In this document: positions 42,492-51,306 of the stretch, piece by piece
How positions within the stretch are numbered: the first letter of the stretch is position 1
Layout of the letters: the number at the start of each line of letters is the position of its first letter
From: Spongiivirga sp046524175
GTDB lineage: Bacteria > Bacteroidota > Bacteroidia > Flavobacteriales > Flavobacteriaceae
DNA length: 64,000 bases
Direction of reading: 5' to 3'
Assembly: GCF_046524175.1 (NCBI RefSeq)
Contig: NZ_JBEFZF010000005.1
Coordinates: 62,001 to 126,000, forward strand
Notes under the pieces: model-generated
Seen by the model: only the letters and a program-made list of their open reading frames with translations
Told to the model about the DNA's origin: nothing
Databases searched by the model: none
Made by a program: the position numbers and the translations under genes

Positions 42492-43358
42492 ATGACTAAC
42501 AAAACATTAGTGCTTCTAGTTTCGACTATACTTTTTAGCTGTGACGGAAAACAATCAAAACCGCAATCAAATCATGTAGATTCCACTAAAGCAAACAAGG
42601 AAGTACTACTGATAGGAACGTTTCATTACAACAATCCAGGAGCTGATGTAGCAAAGACCAAGTCATTCGATATTATGAGTGAAGAATCGCAAAATGAATT
42701 GGAGCAGATTTCAAAAAGCATACAGGAGTACAACCCTACTAAAATATTTGTAGAATGGCCCTATAATGAGCAAAACGAGTTGGATTCATTGTACACCCTG
42801 TATCAAGAAAATCAGTACTTCACAAATGATAGTTTATCCGATTTTTATTTACAAAATGAAATATTTCAACTCGCTTTTCGTGCAGCTCATGCAAACGATA
42901 TAGAGAAAGTATATGGTATTGATTATTCGACTTCATTTCCCTTTAACGAGGTAATGAAAGATATCGAAGAAGCAAACCAAACCGAACTAATGTCAAAAAT
43001 CCAAAATGGGATTACTAAGATCACTGTTGACTTTGACAACAAAATTGAAGCAGGGGTTTCCCTAGTAGAACTTACATACTACTTAAATACACCAGAAATG
43101 CGAAAGTTTTCCAATTACTTTCACAACAATTTAATGTTGTTAGCAGGCGATACCGATGATTTTAATGGACCACTATTAACTTCTGAATGGTATAAGAGAA
43201 ACCTGTACATGTGGTCATTGGCTCAAAAAAACACAATGGATACGGATGAAAGAATAATGATACTTGTTGGGGCAAGTCATGCTGCTATGTTTGAGCTATT
43301 TATTAATGAAAATGATGATTGGAAAATAAAGGAGTTACATGAAATCGTGAAAAAATAA
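42492..43358 (+). CDS. DUF5694 (TraB-like) lipoprotein
   Basis: 288 residues. Lipobox LVSTILFSC at about 16. LLIGTFHYNNPGADVAK is the DUF5694 opening motif, followed by KIFVEWPYNEQNELDSLY and the closing MILVGASHAAMFELFI, which together resemble the TraB/PrgY-type fold with its conserved GTFH and GxxH motifs. Function is not established; a peptidase-like or heme/pheromone-related role has been suggested for relatives. Lipid-anchored in the periplasm. Confidence 0.78.
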   Translation: MTNKTLVLLVSTILFSCDGKQSKPQSNHVDSTKANKEVLLIGTFHYNNPGADVAKTKSFDIMSEESQNELEQISKSIQEYNPTKIFVEWPYNEQNELDSLYTLYQENQYFTNDSLSDFYLQNEIFQLAFRAAHANDIEKVYGIDYSTSFPFNEVMKDIEEANQTELMSKIQNGITKITVDFDNKIEAGVSLVELTYYLNTPEMRKFSNYFHNNLMLLAGDTDDFNGPLLTSEWYKRNLYMWSLAQKNTMDTDERIMILVGASHAAMFELFINENDDWKIKELHEIVKK

Positions 43359-43366
43359 CTGCCAAC
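43358..43366 (+). repeat. Left half of a degraded attC-like site
   Basis: ACTGCCAAC directly after the DUF5694 stop, followed by AAGTAGTAGCGATTTGAG, similar to the left part of the site at 26862. No right half can be recognised before the next gene (43465). Confidence 0.4.
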
Positions 43367-43464
43367 CAAACTGTTGGGTAAGTAGTAGCGATTTGAGTGC
43401 TAACTTAAACTGTTCCGTATCTTTACAATAACCCTATTGCAATCCAGAACCCAATAACCAAAAC

Positions 43465-43878
43465 ATGAAAATAACAAACGGAACAGTTTTAATTTTTTTT
43501 GGAATTATCCATACACTGTTAGGAATATCACCCTTTGCTTTTGGGAAACAATTTATAGGATTTGTAGATACATTCTTTTTTAAAATTAGCGAAGGACTGT
43601 TCGAGTTTCCATTACTAAACGGACAGATGAACTACGAGAATTTCGCAGCATTCTGGTTTTTTTATTATGGTCTATTACTCATTCCACTTGGTATTATAGT
43701 TAGTTATGTAGAAAAAACAAACGGACAAATACCTAGAAATTTTATTAGAACATATCTCATTATCATATTAATTGGGGTTTTTATGATACCATTCTCTGGA
43801 ATGACGTTTTTAATGTTACCACATGCCTTATATATGCTGTACCATAGAAATAAGCATTTGAAAAACGTTGCAGAATGA
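43465..43878 (+). CDS. Small four-helix membrane protein, DUF6463-like
   Basis: 137 residues. MKITNGTVLIFFGIIHTLLGISPFAFGKQF begins a membrane helix at 6-26 (described in part). Further segments lie at about 58-80, 92-112 and 113-130 with FMIPFSGMTFLMLPHALYMLY. The pattern fits the DUF6463 family of short membrane proteins with unknown function. Starts a unit of several closely spaced genes. Confidence 0.6.
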   Translation: MKITNGTVLIFFGIIHTLLGISPFAFGKQFIGFVDTFFFKISEGLFEFPLLNGQMNYENFAAFWFFYYGLLLIPLGIIVSYVEKTNGQIPRNFIRTYLIIILIGVFMIPFSGMTFLMLPHALYMLYHRNKHLKNVAE

Positions 43879-43918
43879 AACTTGAGAATCAAAAGAAGAA
43901 TGGACCTATAAGCTAAAA

Positions 43919-44623
43919 ATGACTGCAAAAGATTTTATAAAACGATTATCGGAATTTAGGACAGAAGAACGATTGGATGTCGTTGAAAAATTCTTCAAAG
44001 GAAATGATGGAATCACAAAGCCATTTGGAGTAAAATTTGGCGACGTATTTAAGATTGCAAAAGAATTTATTGAAATGCCATTGAGCGAAATTAACAAGCT
44101 CCTAGACAATGAATATTATGAAATCAGGATGGGGGCAGTTAGTATAATGGACTTTCAGGCAAAATCAAAAAAAACGCCTGAATCGACAAAAAAAGAGCTT
44201 TTTAACCTTTATTTATCCAGACACGATAGATTAAATAACTGGGATTTTGTAGATAGAGGTTCGTACAATATCATTGGGGAGTATTTAATAGACAAACCTC
44301 GAGATGTTCTTTATGAATTGGCAAAATCAGACATAATTTGGGAGCGCAGGACTGCGATCGTTAGTACATATGCGTTCATAAAAAAAAGACAACTGGAAGA
44401 CACTTTTAAAATTGCAGAAATCTTGATAAACGATAAGGAAGAATTGATAAATAAAGCTGTAGGAAGTTGGATTCGAGAAGCTGGAAAAAAAGATGAAAAG
44501 CGTTTGAAAAGCTTTTTGGATAAATACGCAAAAACGATGCCCAGAGTAACTTTACGATATGCTATAGAGAAGTTTGATGCACCTACTAAAGAACACTATT
44601 TAAAGCTAAAAAAGATGACATGA
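43919..44623 (+). CDS. DNA alkylation repair (AlkD-like) protein
   Basis: 234 residues, all-helical HEAT-repeat protein. Key AlkD-like segments: GVKFGDVFKIAKEFIEMPLSEI, YEIRMGAVSIMDFQAK, LYLSRHDRLNNWDFVDRGSYNIIG, VNKAVGSWIREAG-like (INKAVGSWIREAGKK) and LPRVTLRYAIEKF-like. The NNWDxVD motif matches the catalytic region of AlkD-type 3-methyladenine or bulky-lesion glycosylases. Its stop overlaps the next start, so it is translationally coupled to the DUF1801 gene. Confidence 0.9.
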   Translation: MTAKDFIKRLSEFRTEERLDVVEKFFKGNDGITKPFGVKFGDVFKIAKEFIEMPLSEINKLLDNEYYEIRMGAVSIMDFQAKSKKTPESTKKELFNLYLSRHDRLNNWDFVDRGSYNIIGEYLIDKPRDVLYELAKSDIIWERRTAIVSTYAFIKKRQLEDTFKIAEILINDKEELINKAVGSWIREAGKKDEKRLKSFLDKYAKTMPRVTLRYAIEKFDAPTKEHYLKLKKMT

Positions 44624-44976
44624 AAGCTTCAAAACCAAAGACTATTGATGAATATATCCAAACTTCCCCGGAAGAATCCCAACAAATTATGAAGGTCCTG
44701 AAGGAATTGATAGAATCAACAGTTCCGAGAGCTGAAGGCGGAATAAGTTGGAATGTTCCAATATATAAGTATAATGGTATACTGGCCGGATTTGACGTTG
44801 CTAAAAAACATGTTAGTTTTGGAATAGATGCTCTAAAAGAAGAAGACCGAAAAGCTCTTGGTGATATGGGCTACAAAACAGGAAAAAAAACCGTACAGAT
44901 TAAGTTCGACCAGAAAGTGCCAATAATTGAAATCAAAAAATTGATAAAGAAGCAATTAAAATTGAACGAAAAATAA
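44620..44976 (+). CDS. DUF1801 (YdhG-like) protein
   Basis: 118 residues. TIDEYIQTSPEESQQIMKVLKELI with GGISWNVPIYKYNGILAGFDVAKKHVSFG is the DUF1801 domain, a small fold related to the frataxin/YdhG group. Its function is unknown; genes of this family often sit next to DNA alkylation repair genes, as here (4-base overlap). Confidence 0.87.
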   Translation: MKASKPKTIDEYIQTSPEESQQIMKVLKELIESTVPRAEGGISWNVPIYKYNGILAGFDVAKKHVSFGIDALKEEDRKALGDMGYKTGKKTVQIKFDQKVPIIEIKKLIKKQLKLNEK

Positions 44977-44992
44977 AATACCTTCTAAAAAA

Positions 44993-45352
44993 ATGAGACC
45001 AAAGGAGTTGATTGAGCAGTGGATTGAATTATTCAATGAGGGAAATGCAGAAAAAATTGCAGAACTATATCATTTGGATGCAATTAATCATCAGGTGGCT
45101 AACGAACCAATTGAAGGAAGAAATGCCATTAAAGAAATCTTTTCGATCGAATTCAACACGGCGGATATGACCTGTATTCCTGAAAATATATTCGAGGATG
45201 GAGAATGGGCTATTTTAGAATGGAAAGATCCTTTGGGATTAAGAGGATGTGGGTTTTTTCAAGTTGTCAAAGGGAAAATCAAATTTCAACGCGGGTATTG
45301 GGATAAATTATCATTTCTAAAAATGCATAATCTACCGATTCCGACCGAATAA
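44993..45352 (+). CDS. NTF2-like/SnoaL-type protein
   Basis: 119 residues. RPKELIEQWIELFNEGNAEKIAELY and HQVANEPIEGRNAIKEIF are typical of the SnoaL-like polyketide cyclase/NTF2 fold, ending FFQVVKGKIKFQRGYWDKLSFL. Probably binds a small hydrophobic molecule; no catalytic role can be assigned. It lies 16 bases after the DUF1801 gene in the same unit. Confidence 0.87.
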   Translation: MRPKELIEQWIELFNEGNAEKIAELYHLDAINHQVANEPIEGRNAIKEIFSIEFNTADMTCIPENIFEDGEWAILEWKDPLGLRGCGFFQVVKGKIKFQRGYWDKLSFLKMHNLPIPTE

Positions 45353-45433
45353 AAAGATATAAAACAAACGCATAACAATGGATAAAAGCTATTAAAATGA
45401 CCTTTTACACCAAACATATCCCAAAAAAGTAAA

Positions 45434-45889
45434 ATGACGCCTGAAATAGCTAAAAAGATAGGAGTTAAAAGAGCATTACAATATGCAACAGTTGGCATTC
45501 TGATAGCTTTTTTCTTTATGACTTTACTTGCTGGAGGAAATTTAAGATGGATGACTGAATGGAACTACTGGATAAACATAGTTATCGGAATTGGTGTTTT
45601 TTATGGCCTTGCATACTGGTCAGGAAGAAATGCCGGATACGAAATCTTAATAAAGAAAAAAGACGACAGCAAAGTTGGGATAAAATATGGAATTTTAACT
45701 TTGATAATAACTGCATTTCTTGTTGGTTGGACTGGATTTGTGCAAGAAGGAATCGAACCTTATGATAGGTTTTGGGATTCCTTTGAAGATTACGTATTCA
45801 AACCATTCTTTTGGATTATAGTAATTGGAACTATACCTGCAATTTTAGTCGGAATTCAATTTGGTAAGTGGATTAAAAAAAGTAAATAA
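45434..45889 (+). CDS. Membrane protein of unknown function
   Basis: 151 residues with four likely membrane segments (about 15-34, 46-62, 82-101, 124-143) and a basic C-terminus (KWIKKSK). The GRNAGYEILIKKKDD loop between segments 2 and 3 is charged. No family recognised. Preceded by GCATAACAATGGATAAAAGC (45370-45389), which resembles a left half of an attachment site without its partner. Confidence 0.6.
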   Translation: MTPEIAKKIGVKRALQYATVGILIAFFFMTLLAGGNLRWMTEWNYWINIVIGIGVFYGLAYWSGRNAGYEILIKKKDDSKVGIKYGILTLIITAFLVGWTGFVQEGIEPYDRFWDSFEDYVFKPFFWIIVIGTIPAILVGIQFGKWIKKSK

Positions 45890-45967
45890 GAATGATGCAC
45901 AAATTACTATAATTCAAAACAATTCAGTCCTATCTCCAATAAAAGAACACTGTTAAATCAGCTATTT

Positions 45968-46099
45968 ATGATAATGGTAAATCCATATATCTACTTTAAC
46001 GGAAACTGTAAGGAAGCATTTACTTTTTATGAAGCAGTTTTCAGTAAAGAAATTAGTCATATTAGTAAGTACAAAGATGCACCAAAATCAGAAGACTAA
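45968..46099 (+). pseudogene. 5' fragment of a PhnB-like VOC gene
   Basis: 43 codons read MVNPYIYFNGNCKEAFTFYE and VFSKEISHISKYKDAPKSED, exactly the first third of a PhnB-like protein. Then come a stop and unrelated sequence (ATTAAATCCGCAATAATTGAAG). The intact family is ~140 residues. The rest of the 45890-46288 gap holds no gene; a right-arm-like ACGACCGTTTCTTAAG lies at 46254-46269. Confidence 0.7.
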
Positions 46100-46288
46100 A
46101 TTAAATCCGCAATAATTGAAGAGATCGTAACAGATTTACGTTGATATATTTCGAATATCAAAGAAAAGCAATGAGGTAGCATCGCATTTCAATTAACATT
46201 ACAAAACAAAGTCTTCCTGCTTTTATGCAATCGATTTATGATTATTAAACTAACGACCGTTTCTTAAGTCTAAGGACAAAAATCCAAG

Positions 46289-47212
46289 ATGAATAGAATG
46301 ATATTTTTTCTTACAGTTTTATCTTTATTTACTTGTCAAGAAGACGATGCTACAGCACTAGAAATTGATGATAGCGTATTCACAATTGCACAATATGATG
46401 GAACTCTTAATGCTCCATTTGGAGACCTTCCATATCGCGTCTTTTATCCGACAGCATTTGACGACCAAACATTTGTTATTATTCTTTCAAGAGGCGGTAA
46501 TGGTCAAGGCGATGATCGCGGAGCCTTGTTATCGTATGCAAACAAATTTGTCCTTGAAGGCTATGTCGTAGTTCAAATTGACCATAGAAATGCAGGATCT
46601 AATATTGAAAACATAGCACAATTACGTGGTGAGGAAATTCAATTTCTTTCTGATCAAATAGCAAAAGGCACCATTGATTATGGTAATTTTTTAGGTTCCA
46701 TAGATGGCACTAAACAAGGTTATATTGGCCATTCAGCTGGTGCAATGGAAGGCCTTTTATCTGCCGGCATGGATATGAATCATGGGAACTACTTATGTCC
46801 AGCTATTAAGGCAGTGTATGCAATGTCACCACCAGGATATTCACCAGATCAATTTGGAATAAAACAGAGCCCAAATGGATTTAGCACAATAAACCAAACA
46901 GCAGTATTAATGATCATTGGAGAAGCTGAAAAAGATAGTAACGGAATGGAGACTATTAACCAGGAAGATTGGAGACTGCAAGGATATGAACAAATGAATG
47001 AGGATGGGTTGAGAATTCAAATTCTTGTTGAAGGTGACAATACGGGTCATAATGATATTGCAGGACTCAATAGAGATATCAAAACCTTTAATGAGGAAAA
47101 TTCAATTGTATTATTTGACACATATTTAAAAGGCCTAAATAGCGCTATGGAAATTGGAAATATTGCATTACCGTCCAATAACAACTTGGTATTTAAGAAA
47201 AAAGGTGAGTAA
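46289..47212 (+). CDS. Lipoprotein alpha/beta hydrolase (chlorophyllase/dienelactone-hydrolase-like)
   Basis: 307 residues. Lipobox FLTVLSLFTC (Cys 16). Alpha/beta-hydrolase fold with TFVIILSRGGNGQGDDRGAL, VVQIDHRNAG, nucleophile elbow GYIGHSAGAMEGLL (Ser of GHSAG) and a late His in EGDNTGHNDIAG. It resembles chlorophyllase-like or platelet-activating-factor-hydrolase-like esterases. Periplasmic; substrate unknown. It stands alone between degraded site sequences. Confidence 0.83.
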   Translation: MNRMIFFLTVLSLFTCQEDDATALEIDDSVFTIAQYDGTLNAPFGDLPYRVFYPTAFDDQTFVIILSRGGNGQGDDRGALLSYANKFVLEGYVVVQIDHRNAGSNIENIAQLRGEEIQFLSDQIAKGTIDYGNFLGSIDGTKQGYIGHSAGAMEGLLSAGMDMNHGNYLCPAIKAVYAMSPPGYSPDQFGIKQSPNGFSTINQTAVLMIIGEAEKDSNGMETINQEDWRLQGYEQMNEDGLRIQILVEGDNTGHNDIAGLNRDIKTFNEENSIVLFDTYLKGLNSAMEIGNIALPSNNNLVFKKKGE

Positions 47213-47380
47213 AAACTCTTTGCAATAAAGCCAATACGCCACGTTGATAATTAATACAATAGTGTTTGCTACAATTTATTAAATTAGAACACAGAACAAA
47301 AGTTGCCCTCGCATTCATGTGGTTCATCCCGCGTTGAGAAAAGATTATAGCGAAAATCGTTAGATATAAGCTGAAAATAA

Positions 47381-47965
47381 ATGAGCACAAAACCTCTTTT
47401 AGACTACATTAAAAAATACATCGCCCTCACATTAGAAGAGGAAACATTGCTGCTATCTAAAACATCCCTTCGCACCTATCTCAAAAATCAATATATCGTG
47501 CAGCAAGGTGATGTTTGTAATAGTGCAAACTTCATTATTAATGGCTGTACTAAAACATTTTATATGGACACGGAAGGGCAAGAACACATTGTGATGTTTT
47601 CCGTAGAAGATTGGTGGGCATCAGATTTGGGCAGCTTTATTACCCAAACACCGGCAGATTTTAATGTACAGTGTATAGAGAATACCCAACTAATTCAATT
47701 CAACTATGACAAGCTTGAAGAGTTATACATAGAAATTCCAAAACTTGAGAGGTTGTTTAGAAAAATTGTAGAACGTGCATTTGTAGCGTCTCAAAACCGA
47801 ATTATCCGAAATTTTAGTTTGGATGCAAAAGAAAGATATGCCATTTTTAAACATACATACCCCAAGATAGATCGACGAGTTCCACAATACATGATCGCCT
47901 CATATTTAGGTATAACGAAAGAATTCTTGAGTAAAATAAAAAGTCAACTCATACATGAACAATGA
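47381..47965 (+). CDS. Crp/Fnr-family transcription regulator
   Basis: 194 residues. cNMP-binding-like domain (LRTYLKNQYIVQQGDVCNSANFI, GQEHIVMFSVEDWWASDLGSF) and winged helix with QYMIASYLGITKEFLSKIKSQL. It is the second compact Crp/Fnr protein in the window (see 25485). Followed after 96 bases by a SnoaL-like gene and then YceI, a set often found together in flavobacteria and plausibly controlled by it. Confidence 0.9.
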   Translation: MSTKPLLDYIKKYIALTLEEETLLLSKTSLRTYLKNQYIVQQGDVCNSANFIINGCTKTFYMDTEGQEHIVMFSVEDWWASDLGSFITQTPADFNVQCIENTQLIQFNYDKLEELYIEIPKLERLFRKIVERAFVASQNRIIRNFSLDAKERYAIFKHTYPKIDRRVPQYMIASYLGITKEFLSKIKSQLIHEQ

Positions 47966-48061
47966 AATGTTAATCTAGTTTAACTTCATTTCATATTCTA
48001 GTTCATTTTTTAGGTTTTCAATGTTACAGAGATTTGTACCATAACATTAAAACATAAATAG

Positions 48062-48415
48062 ATGAGTACTTTATTAGAAAAAATAAGCACAATTAATGAT
48101 ATGATTCTTCAGGGTCAAGCATTAGATGCTTTTGATCAGTTTTATCACGACGATGTGATAATGCAAGAAAACGACAATCCACAAATTTCAGGAAAGGCCG
48201 CAAACAAAAAAAGAGAAGAAGATTTCTTTGGAGCCATTACGGAGTTTAGAGGAGCAAAACCGCTTAATGTCACAGTTGGCGAAAACACTACAATGGTAGA
48301 ATGGCATTTTGATTACACTCATAAAGATTGGGGTGTAAGAAATTATACCCAAGTCGCTGTTCAAGAATGGGAAGATGGAAAAATAATCAAAGAAAAATTT
48401 TACTACGGATCTTAA
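48062..48415 (+). CDS. SnoaL-like / NTF2-fold protein
   Basis: 117 residues. MILQGQALDAFDQFYHDDVIMQEND, then KREEDFFGAITEFRGAKP and MVEWHFDYTHKDWGVRNY match the SnoaL-like family. Likely a small cytosolic ligand-binding or isomerase-like protein. Paired with YceI (33-base gap) behind a Crp/Fnr gene. Confidence 0.87.
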   Translation: MSTLLEKISTINDMILQGQALDAFDQFYHDDVIMQENDNPQISGKAANKKREEDFFGAITEFRGAKPLNVTVGENTTMVEWHFDYTHKDWGVRNYTQVAVQEWEDGKIIKEKFYYGS

Positions 48416-48448
48416 TTTTTAAGATTAAAAAAACAAATACTAGAAATA

Positions 48449-49024
48449 ATGAAAAAATTAAAAAATATCACGGCAATACTAACAATCGTATTGATGACAT
48501 TCTCGTTTAAGTCTTTAGAAAGCATTAAAAAAGAAGTAAATACCAACACTAGTACAGTAACATGGAAAGGTTACAAAGTAACAGGTTCACATACCGGTGA
48601 GATTACTATTAAATCTGGAGACTTGATTTTTGACAATGAGGTTTTAACGGGTGGTAATTTTATAATCGACATGACCACAATTAACGTAACAGACTTAGAA
48701 GGTGAATACAAAGGAAAACTTGAAGGTCATTTAAAATCAGATGACTTTTTTGGAGTAAGCACATTCCCAACAGCATCACTAATATTTACCAAAGTAAAAC
48801 CTTCAGGTAAAAACGCTTATAAAGTTACAGGTGATATCACGATTAAGGGTAAAACCGAAAAAATTAGCTTTAACCTATCTGTTTATGGAAATAAAGCTAC
48901 TGTTGCTATGAAAATTGACAGAACAAAATTTGATGTACGATACGGTTCTACAAGTTTCTTTGACGGACTTAAAGACAAAGCAATCTATGATGAGTTTGAT
49001 TTAGTTGCCGATTTGGAATTTTAA
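48449..49024 (+). CDS. YceI-family secreted protein
   Basis: 191 residues. Signal-like N-terminus (ITAILTIVLMTFSFKS). The YceI lipocalin-like barrel is clear: VTWKGYKVTGSHTGEITIKSG, FIIDMTTINVTDLEG, HLKSDDFFGVSTFPTASLIF, VTGDITIKGKTEKISFNLSV and KFDVRYGS. YceI proteins bind polyisoprenoid-like lipids in the periplasm. Last gene before a strong terminator. Confidence 0.93.
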   Translation: MKKLKNITAILTIVLMTFSFKSLESIKKEVNTNTSTVTWKGYKVTGSHTGEITIKSGDLIFDNEVLTGGNFIIDMTTINVTDLEGEYKGKLEGHLKSDDFFGVSTFPTASLIFTKVKPSGKNAYKVTGDITIKGKTEKISFNLSVYGNKATVAMKIDRTKFDVRYGSTSFFDGLKDKAIYDEFDLVADLEF

Positions 49025-49045
49025 AAAAGATATAGGTTTAAAAAC

Positions 49046-49186
49046 CTAATGCTTACAACACATTAAAAATTAGTTGAAGTAGTGCAAGCCTGTTGGCTTG
49101 CACTTTTTTATTCCCCCTGCAAAACCAAAAAGTATTATTTACTAACCTACTATTTTTCATATACGGTCAAACGTTCAAGCACATTG
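49046..49186 (+). repeat. attC-like site containing a terminator
   Basis: Left arm ATGCTTACAAC (to 49059). The variable region holds an intrinsic terminator. Right side CATATAC, then GGTCAAAC and core GTTCAAGCACATTG (49173-49186). The right core is shared with sites at 35593 and 51176. Confidence 0.6.
49081..49113 (+). terminator. Intrinsic terminator after yceI
   Basis: AGTGCAAGCC pairs perfectly with GGCTTGCACT around a 4-base loop and is followed by TTTTTT. It ends the Crp/Fnr-SnoaL-YceI unit. Confidence 0.92.
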
Positions 49187-49232
49187 ACTAAGTTATTTTT
49201 CGGTCCTATTGAATTCCTTTAGTCTTTTAAAC

Positions 49233-49287
49233 AATAGTTAAGCAAATTCATTATCTTTTAGTTTGCAAAACAGTATTACGTTTAGCA
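49233..49287 (+). repeat. Leader repeat, copy 1 of 3
   Basis: AATAGTTAAGCAAATTCATT, TATCTTTTAGTTTGC, AAAACAGTATTACGTTTAGC in series. GCAAA and TTTGC can pair around a T-rich loop. Related copies lie at 51232 and 52727, each shortly before a gene. The position 30-60 bases before a start codon suggests a promoter or leader element. Confidence 0.7.
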
Positions 49288-49317
49288 CACTTGTTATTAG
49301 CAATTTAGAACCACATT

Positions 49318-50088
49318 ATGAAGTTCTTTAGAGGAGTAAGACATAAACTTATTTTGGACAATAAAAAAACAAAATACCTAAAGTATGCTTTAGGAGAAAT
49401 AGTATTGGTAGTAATTGGAATTTTGATTGCCTTACAAATTAACAATTGGAATGAATCTAGAAAAGGCGATATAGCCTTGAAAGAGTATTTAGTAAAAATC
49501 AAATCCAACACCTTAGAAGATATGCTCGAACTAGACTCGTTAACAACTGGAAGAAGACAAATAGCCGAGCTATGTAAACAGGCTCGTACTAGTATTTTGG
49601 ATAAGACAGAAGATGAAAATACTGTGCTTTTTATTTCCAGCGGCTGGGCATTTATTGACCTCTATTTTAATCCTAGTATTGGTGGCTATGAAGCCCTAAG
49701 AAATTCAAATTACTATGGAAAAATTAACAATACGGCTTTGGATTCGCTTTTAACGAGATACCATACCATTATTGGCGAGATTGCATTAAATGAAAAGAGT
49801 TATAATGAATATGCAGAAAGTCAAGAAGCATATCTTTCAACTCAATTTGACAGGTCTTTGATTTTGGCGTATGCCTTTGTACCGCCCGATTCCCTTAACA
49901 TAAGAGCCACTCCACAAAATGAATATTTTACCGATTTTAAAGAATATACTTCATTTGCTGCCTATCGAAACGTTATCAGTTTAGCTGCCTGGCAGTTTGA
50001 TACTATGATCCATCGATACAATGAACTAAAGAACGTAGGCTTAAGCATTATTAAGGAAATAGACATGATTATCGAAGATCAAAAATGA
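49318..50088 (+). CDS. DUF6090 membrane-anchored protein
   Basis: 256 residues. The N-terminal membrane helix with KYLKYALGEIVLVVIGILIA followed by LQINNWNES is the hallmark of the DUF6090 family, very frequent in Flavobacteriaceae. The rest is helical and periplasmic. Function unknown. Its stop overlaps the start of a serine hydrolase gene (ATGA), indicating coupled expression. Confidence 0.87.
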   Translation: MKFFRGVRHKLILDNKKTKYLKYALGEIVLVVIGILIALQINNWNESRKGDIALKEYLVKIKSNTLEDMLELDSLTTGRRQIAELCKQARTSILDKTEDENTVLFISSGWAFIDLYFNPSIGGYEALRNSNYYGKINNTALDSLLTRYHTIIGEIALNEKSYNEYAESQEAYLSTQFDRSLILAYAFVPPDSLNIRATPQNEYFTDFKEYTSFAAYRNVISLAAWQFDTMIHRYNELKNVGLSIIKEIDMIIEDQK

Positions 50089-51119
50089 TAAAAAATAAAA
50101 AAGCAAAGTGGATTGTTCGCATTTTGTTGTTCACAGGAACAGCGATTTCATTATTTTTTGTGCCCTGGATCTTAGTAAAAGCTTGGATAATACCACTACC
50201 CGCTACAGTTCAAGAGCAAGTTGATGAGGCTATCGAATATGGTTTTGATGGTATGATTGTGTATGTGGGAGAGGCAGGAAAACCATCAGCGTTCTATACA
50301 GGTGGCTGGAAGAATCGGGATAATAAGACACCAGCAGACCCAAATTCGTTATTCAAAATTGCGAGTATTAGTAAATTATATGTTGCTGTAAGTATAACCA
50401 AGCTGGCAAAAGAAAAGCGCTTGTCTTTGGATGAAACACTCGCTGATTACTTTCCTGAACTGGTAGGAAGAATTGAAAATGCAGAAAGAATAACTTTGAA
50501 GATGATGGTTCAACATCGATCTGGTATTCCCAATTTCACGGATAATCCTGCTTATTGGGAAAACGAACAGGAGAATGGCAAAATAGCCCTTGAATTTGCT
50601 CTCGATTTACCCGCTAGTTTTGCCCCTGATAAAGGATATGAATATTCAAACACAAATTATTTGTTGCTCCGAAAGATTATTGATAACGTATTAGGATACG
50701 GTCACCAACAGTATATCAAGGAGAGAATATTGATACCACTTAATCTTAATAACACCTTTTTTTCGCTTAACGAAGTGAATTTAGATGATGTAATGAGTGG
50801 ATATTATGTTGGATATGATAAAGATTTTAAGGCCAATGAATATGGAATGTTAGCAACAGCGGAGGACGTGGGTATATTCTTGCGAGCTTTGAACGATGGT
50901 TCAGTATTTGATGAGGGGGAACAGGAGATCTACCCTTATGTCTACGATCATGGAGGCTTGGTTGTTGGCTATCAGAGCCTTGCTGAATACCATGAAGATA
51001 TTGATACAGTAGTGGTGCAATTTATTAATACAACTGATTTTAATGGATATGAATGGAACTTGTCTGAAATCATGATTAACCGTATTGTCAAAATTCTGAA
51101 AAAACAAAAAAACTTATAA
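50085..51119 (+). CDS. Membrane-anchored serine hydrolase, class C beta-lactamase-like
   Basis: 344 residues. An N-terminal helix (ILLFTGTAISLFFVPWILV) anchors the enzyme in the membrane. Beta-lactamase fold with FKIASISKLYVAVS (SxxK), YEYSNTNYLLL (YSN) and VYDHGGLVVGY (HGG). The catalytic set is complete for a D-Ala-peptidase/esterase-type enzyme. Coupled to DUF6090 upstream by a 4-base overlap. Next downstream is the metallo-beta-lactamase fusion. Confidence 0.87.
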   Translation: MIKNKKAKWIVRILLFTGTAISLFFVPWILVKAWIIPLPATVQEQVDEAIEYGFDGMIVYVGEAGKPSAFYTGGWKNRDNKTPADPNSLFKIASISKLYVAVSITKLAKEKRLSLDETLADYFPELVGRIENAERITLKMMVQHRSGIPNFTDNPAYWENEQENGKIALEFALDLPASFAPDKGYEYSNTNYLLLRKIIDNVLGYGHQQYIKERILIPLNLNNTFFSLNEVNLDDVMSGYYVGYDKDFKANEYGMLATAEDVGIFLRALNDGSVFDEGEQEIYPYVYDHGGLVVGYQSLAEYHEDIDTVVVQFINTTDFNGYEWNLSEIMINRIVKILKKQKNL

Positions 51120-51190
51120 CACCGTATGAAGACATGGTCTTATGGCGACGAGAGAAAATGCCTTCTTTATCAGCCATTCAAGCACATTAA
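51113..51190 (+). repeat. attC-like site before the metallo-beta-lactamase gene
   Basis: TTATAAC (to 51120), spacer ACC, GTATG; small stem AAGACATGGTCTT; right side CAGCC, core ATTCAAGCACATTAAC (51176-51191). It overlaps the stop of the serine hydrolase. Confidence 0.5.
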
Positions 51191-51231
51191 CTAAGCCGCT
51201 TTATAGTCGTTTTGAGCTCTCTTCATTTAAA

Positions 51232-51290
51232 ATAATAGTTAAGCAAATTCACTATCTTTTCGTTCACAAAACAACTCCGCGTTTGGTAAA
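51232..51290 (+). repeat. Leader repeat, copy 2 of 3
   Basis: AATAATAGTTAAGCAAATTC, ACTATCTTTTCGTTCACAAAACA; aligns with copy 1 over about 50 bases. It lies directly upstream of the metallo-beta-lactamase gene. Confidence 0.65.
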
Positions 51291-51306
51291 GAGACTACTC
51301 ACAATT

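Noticed and set aside
51142..51306. N-terminal extension of the metallo-beta-lactamase
   Set aside because: It translates the attachment site and leader repeat; the ATG at 51307 gives a proper lipoprotein signal.
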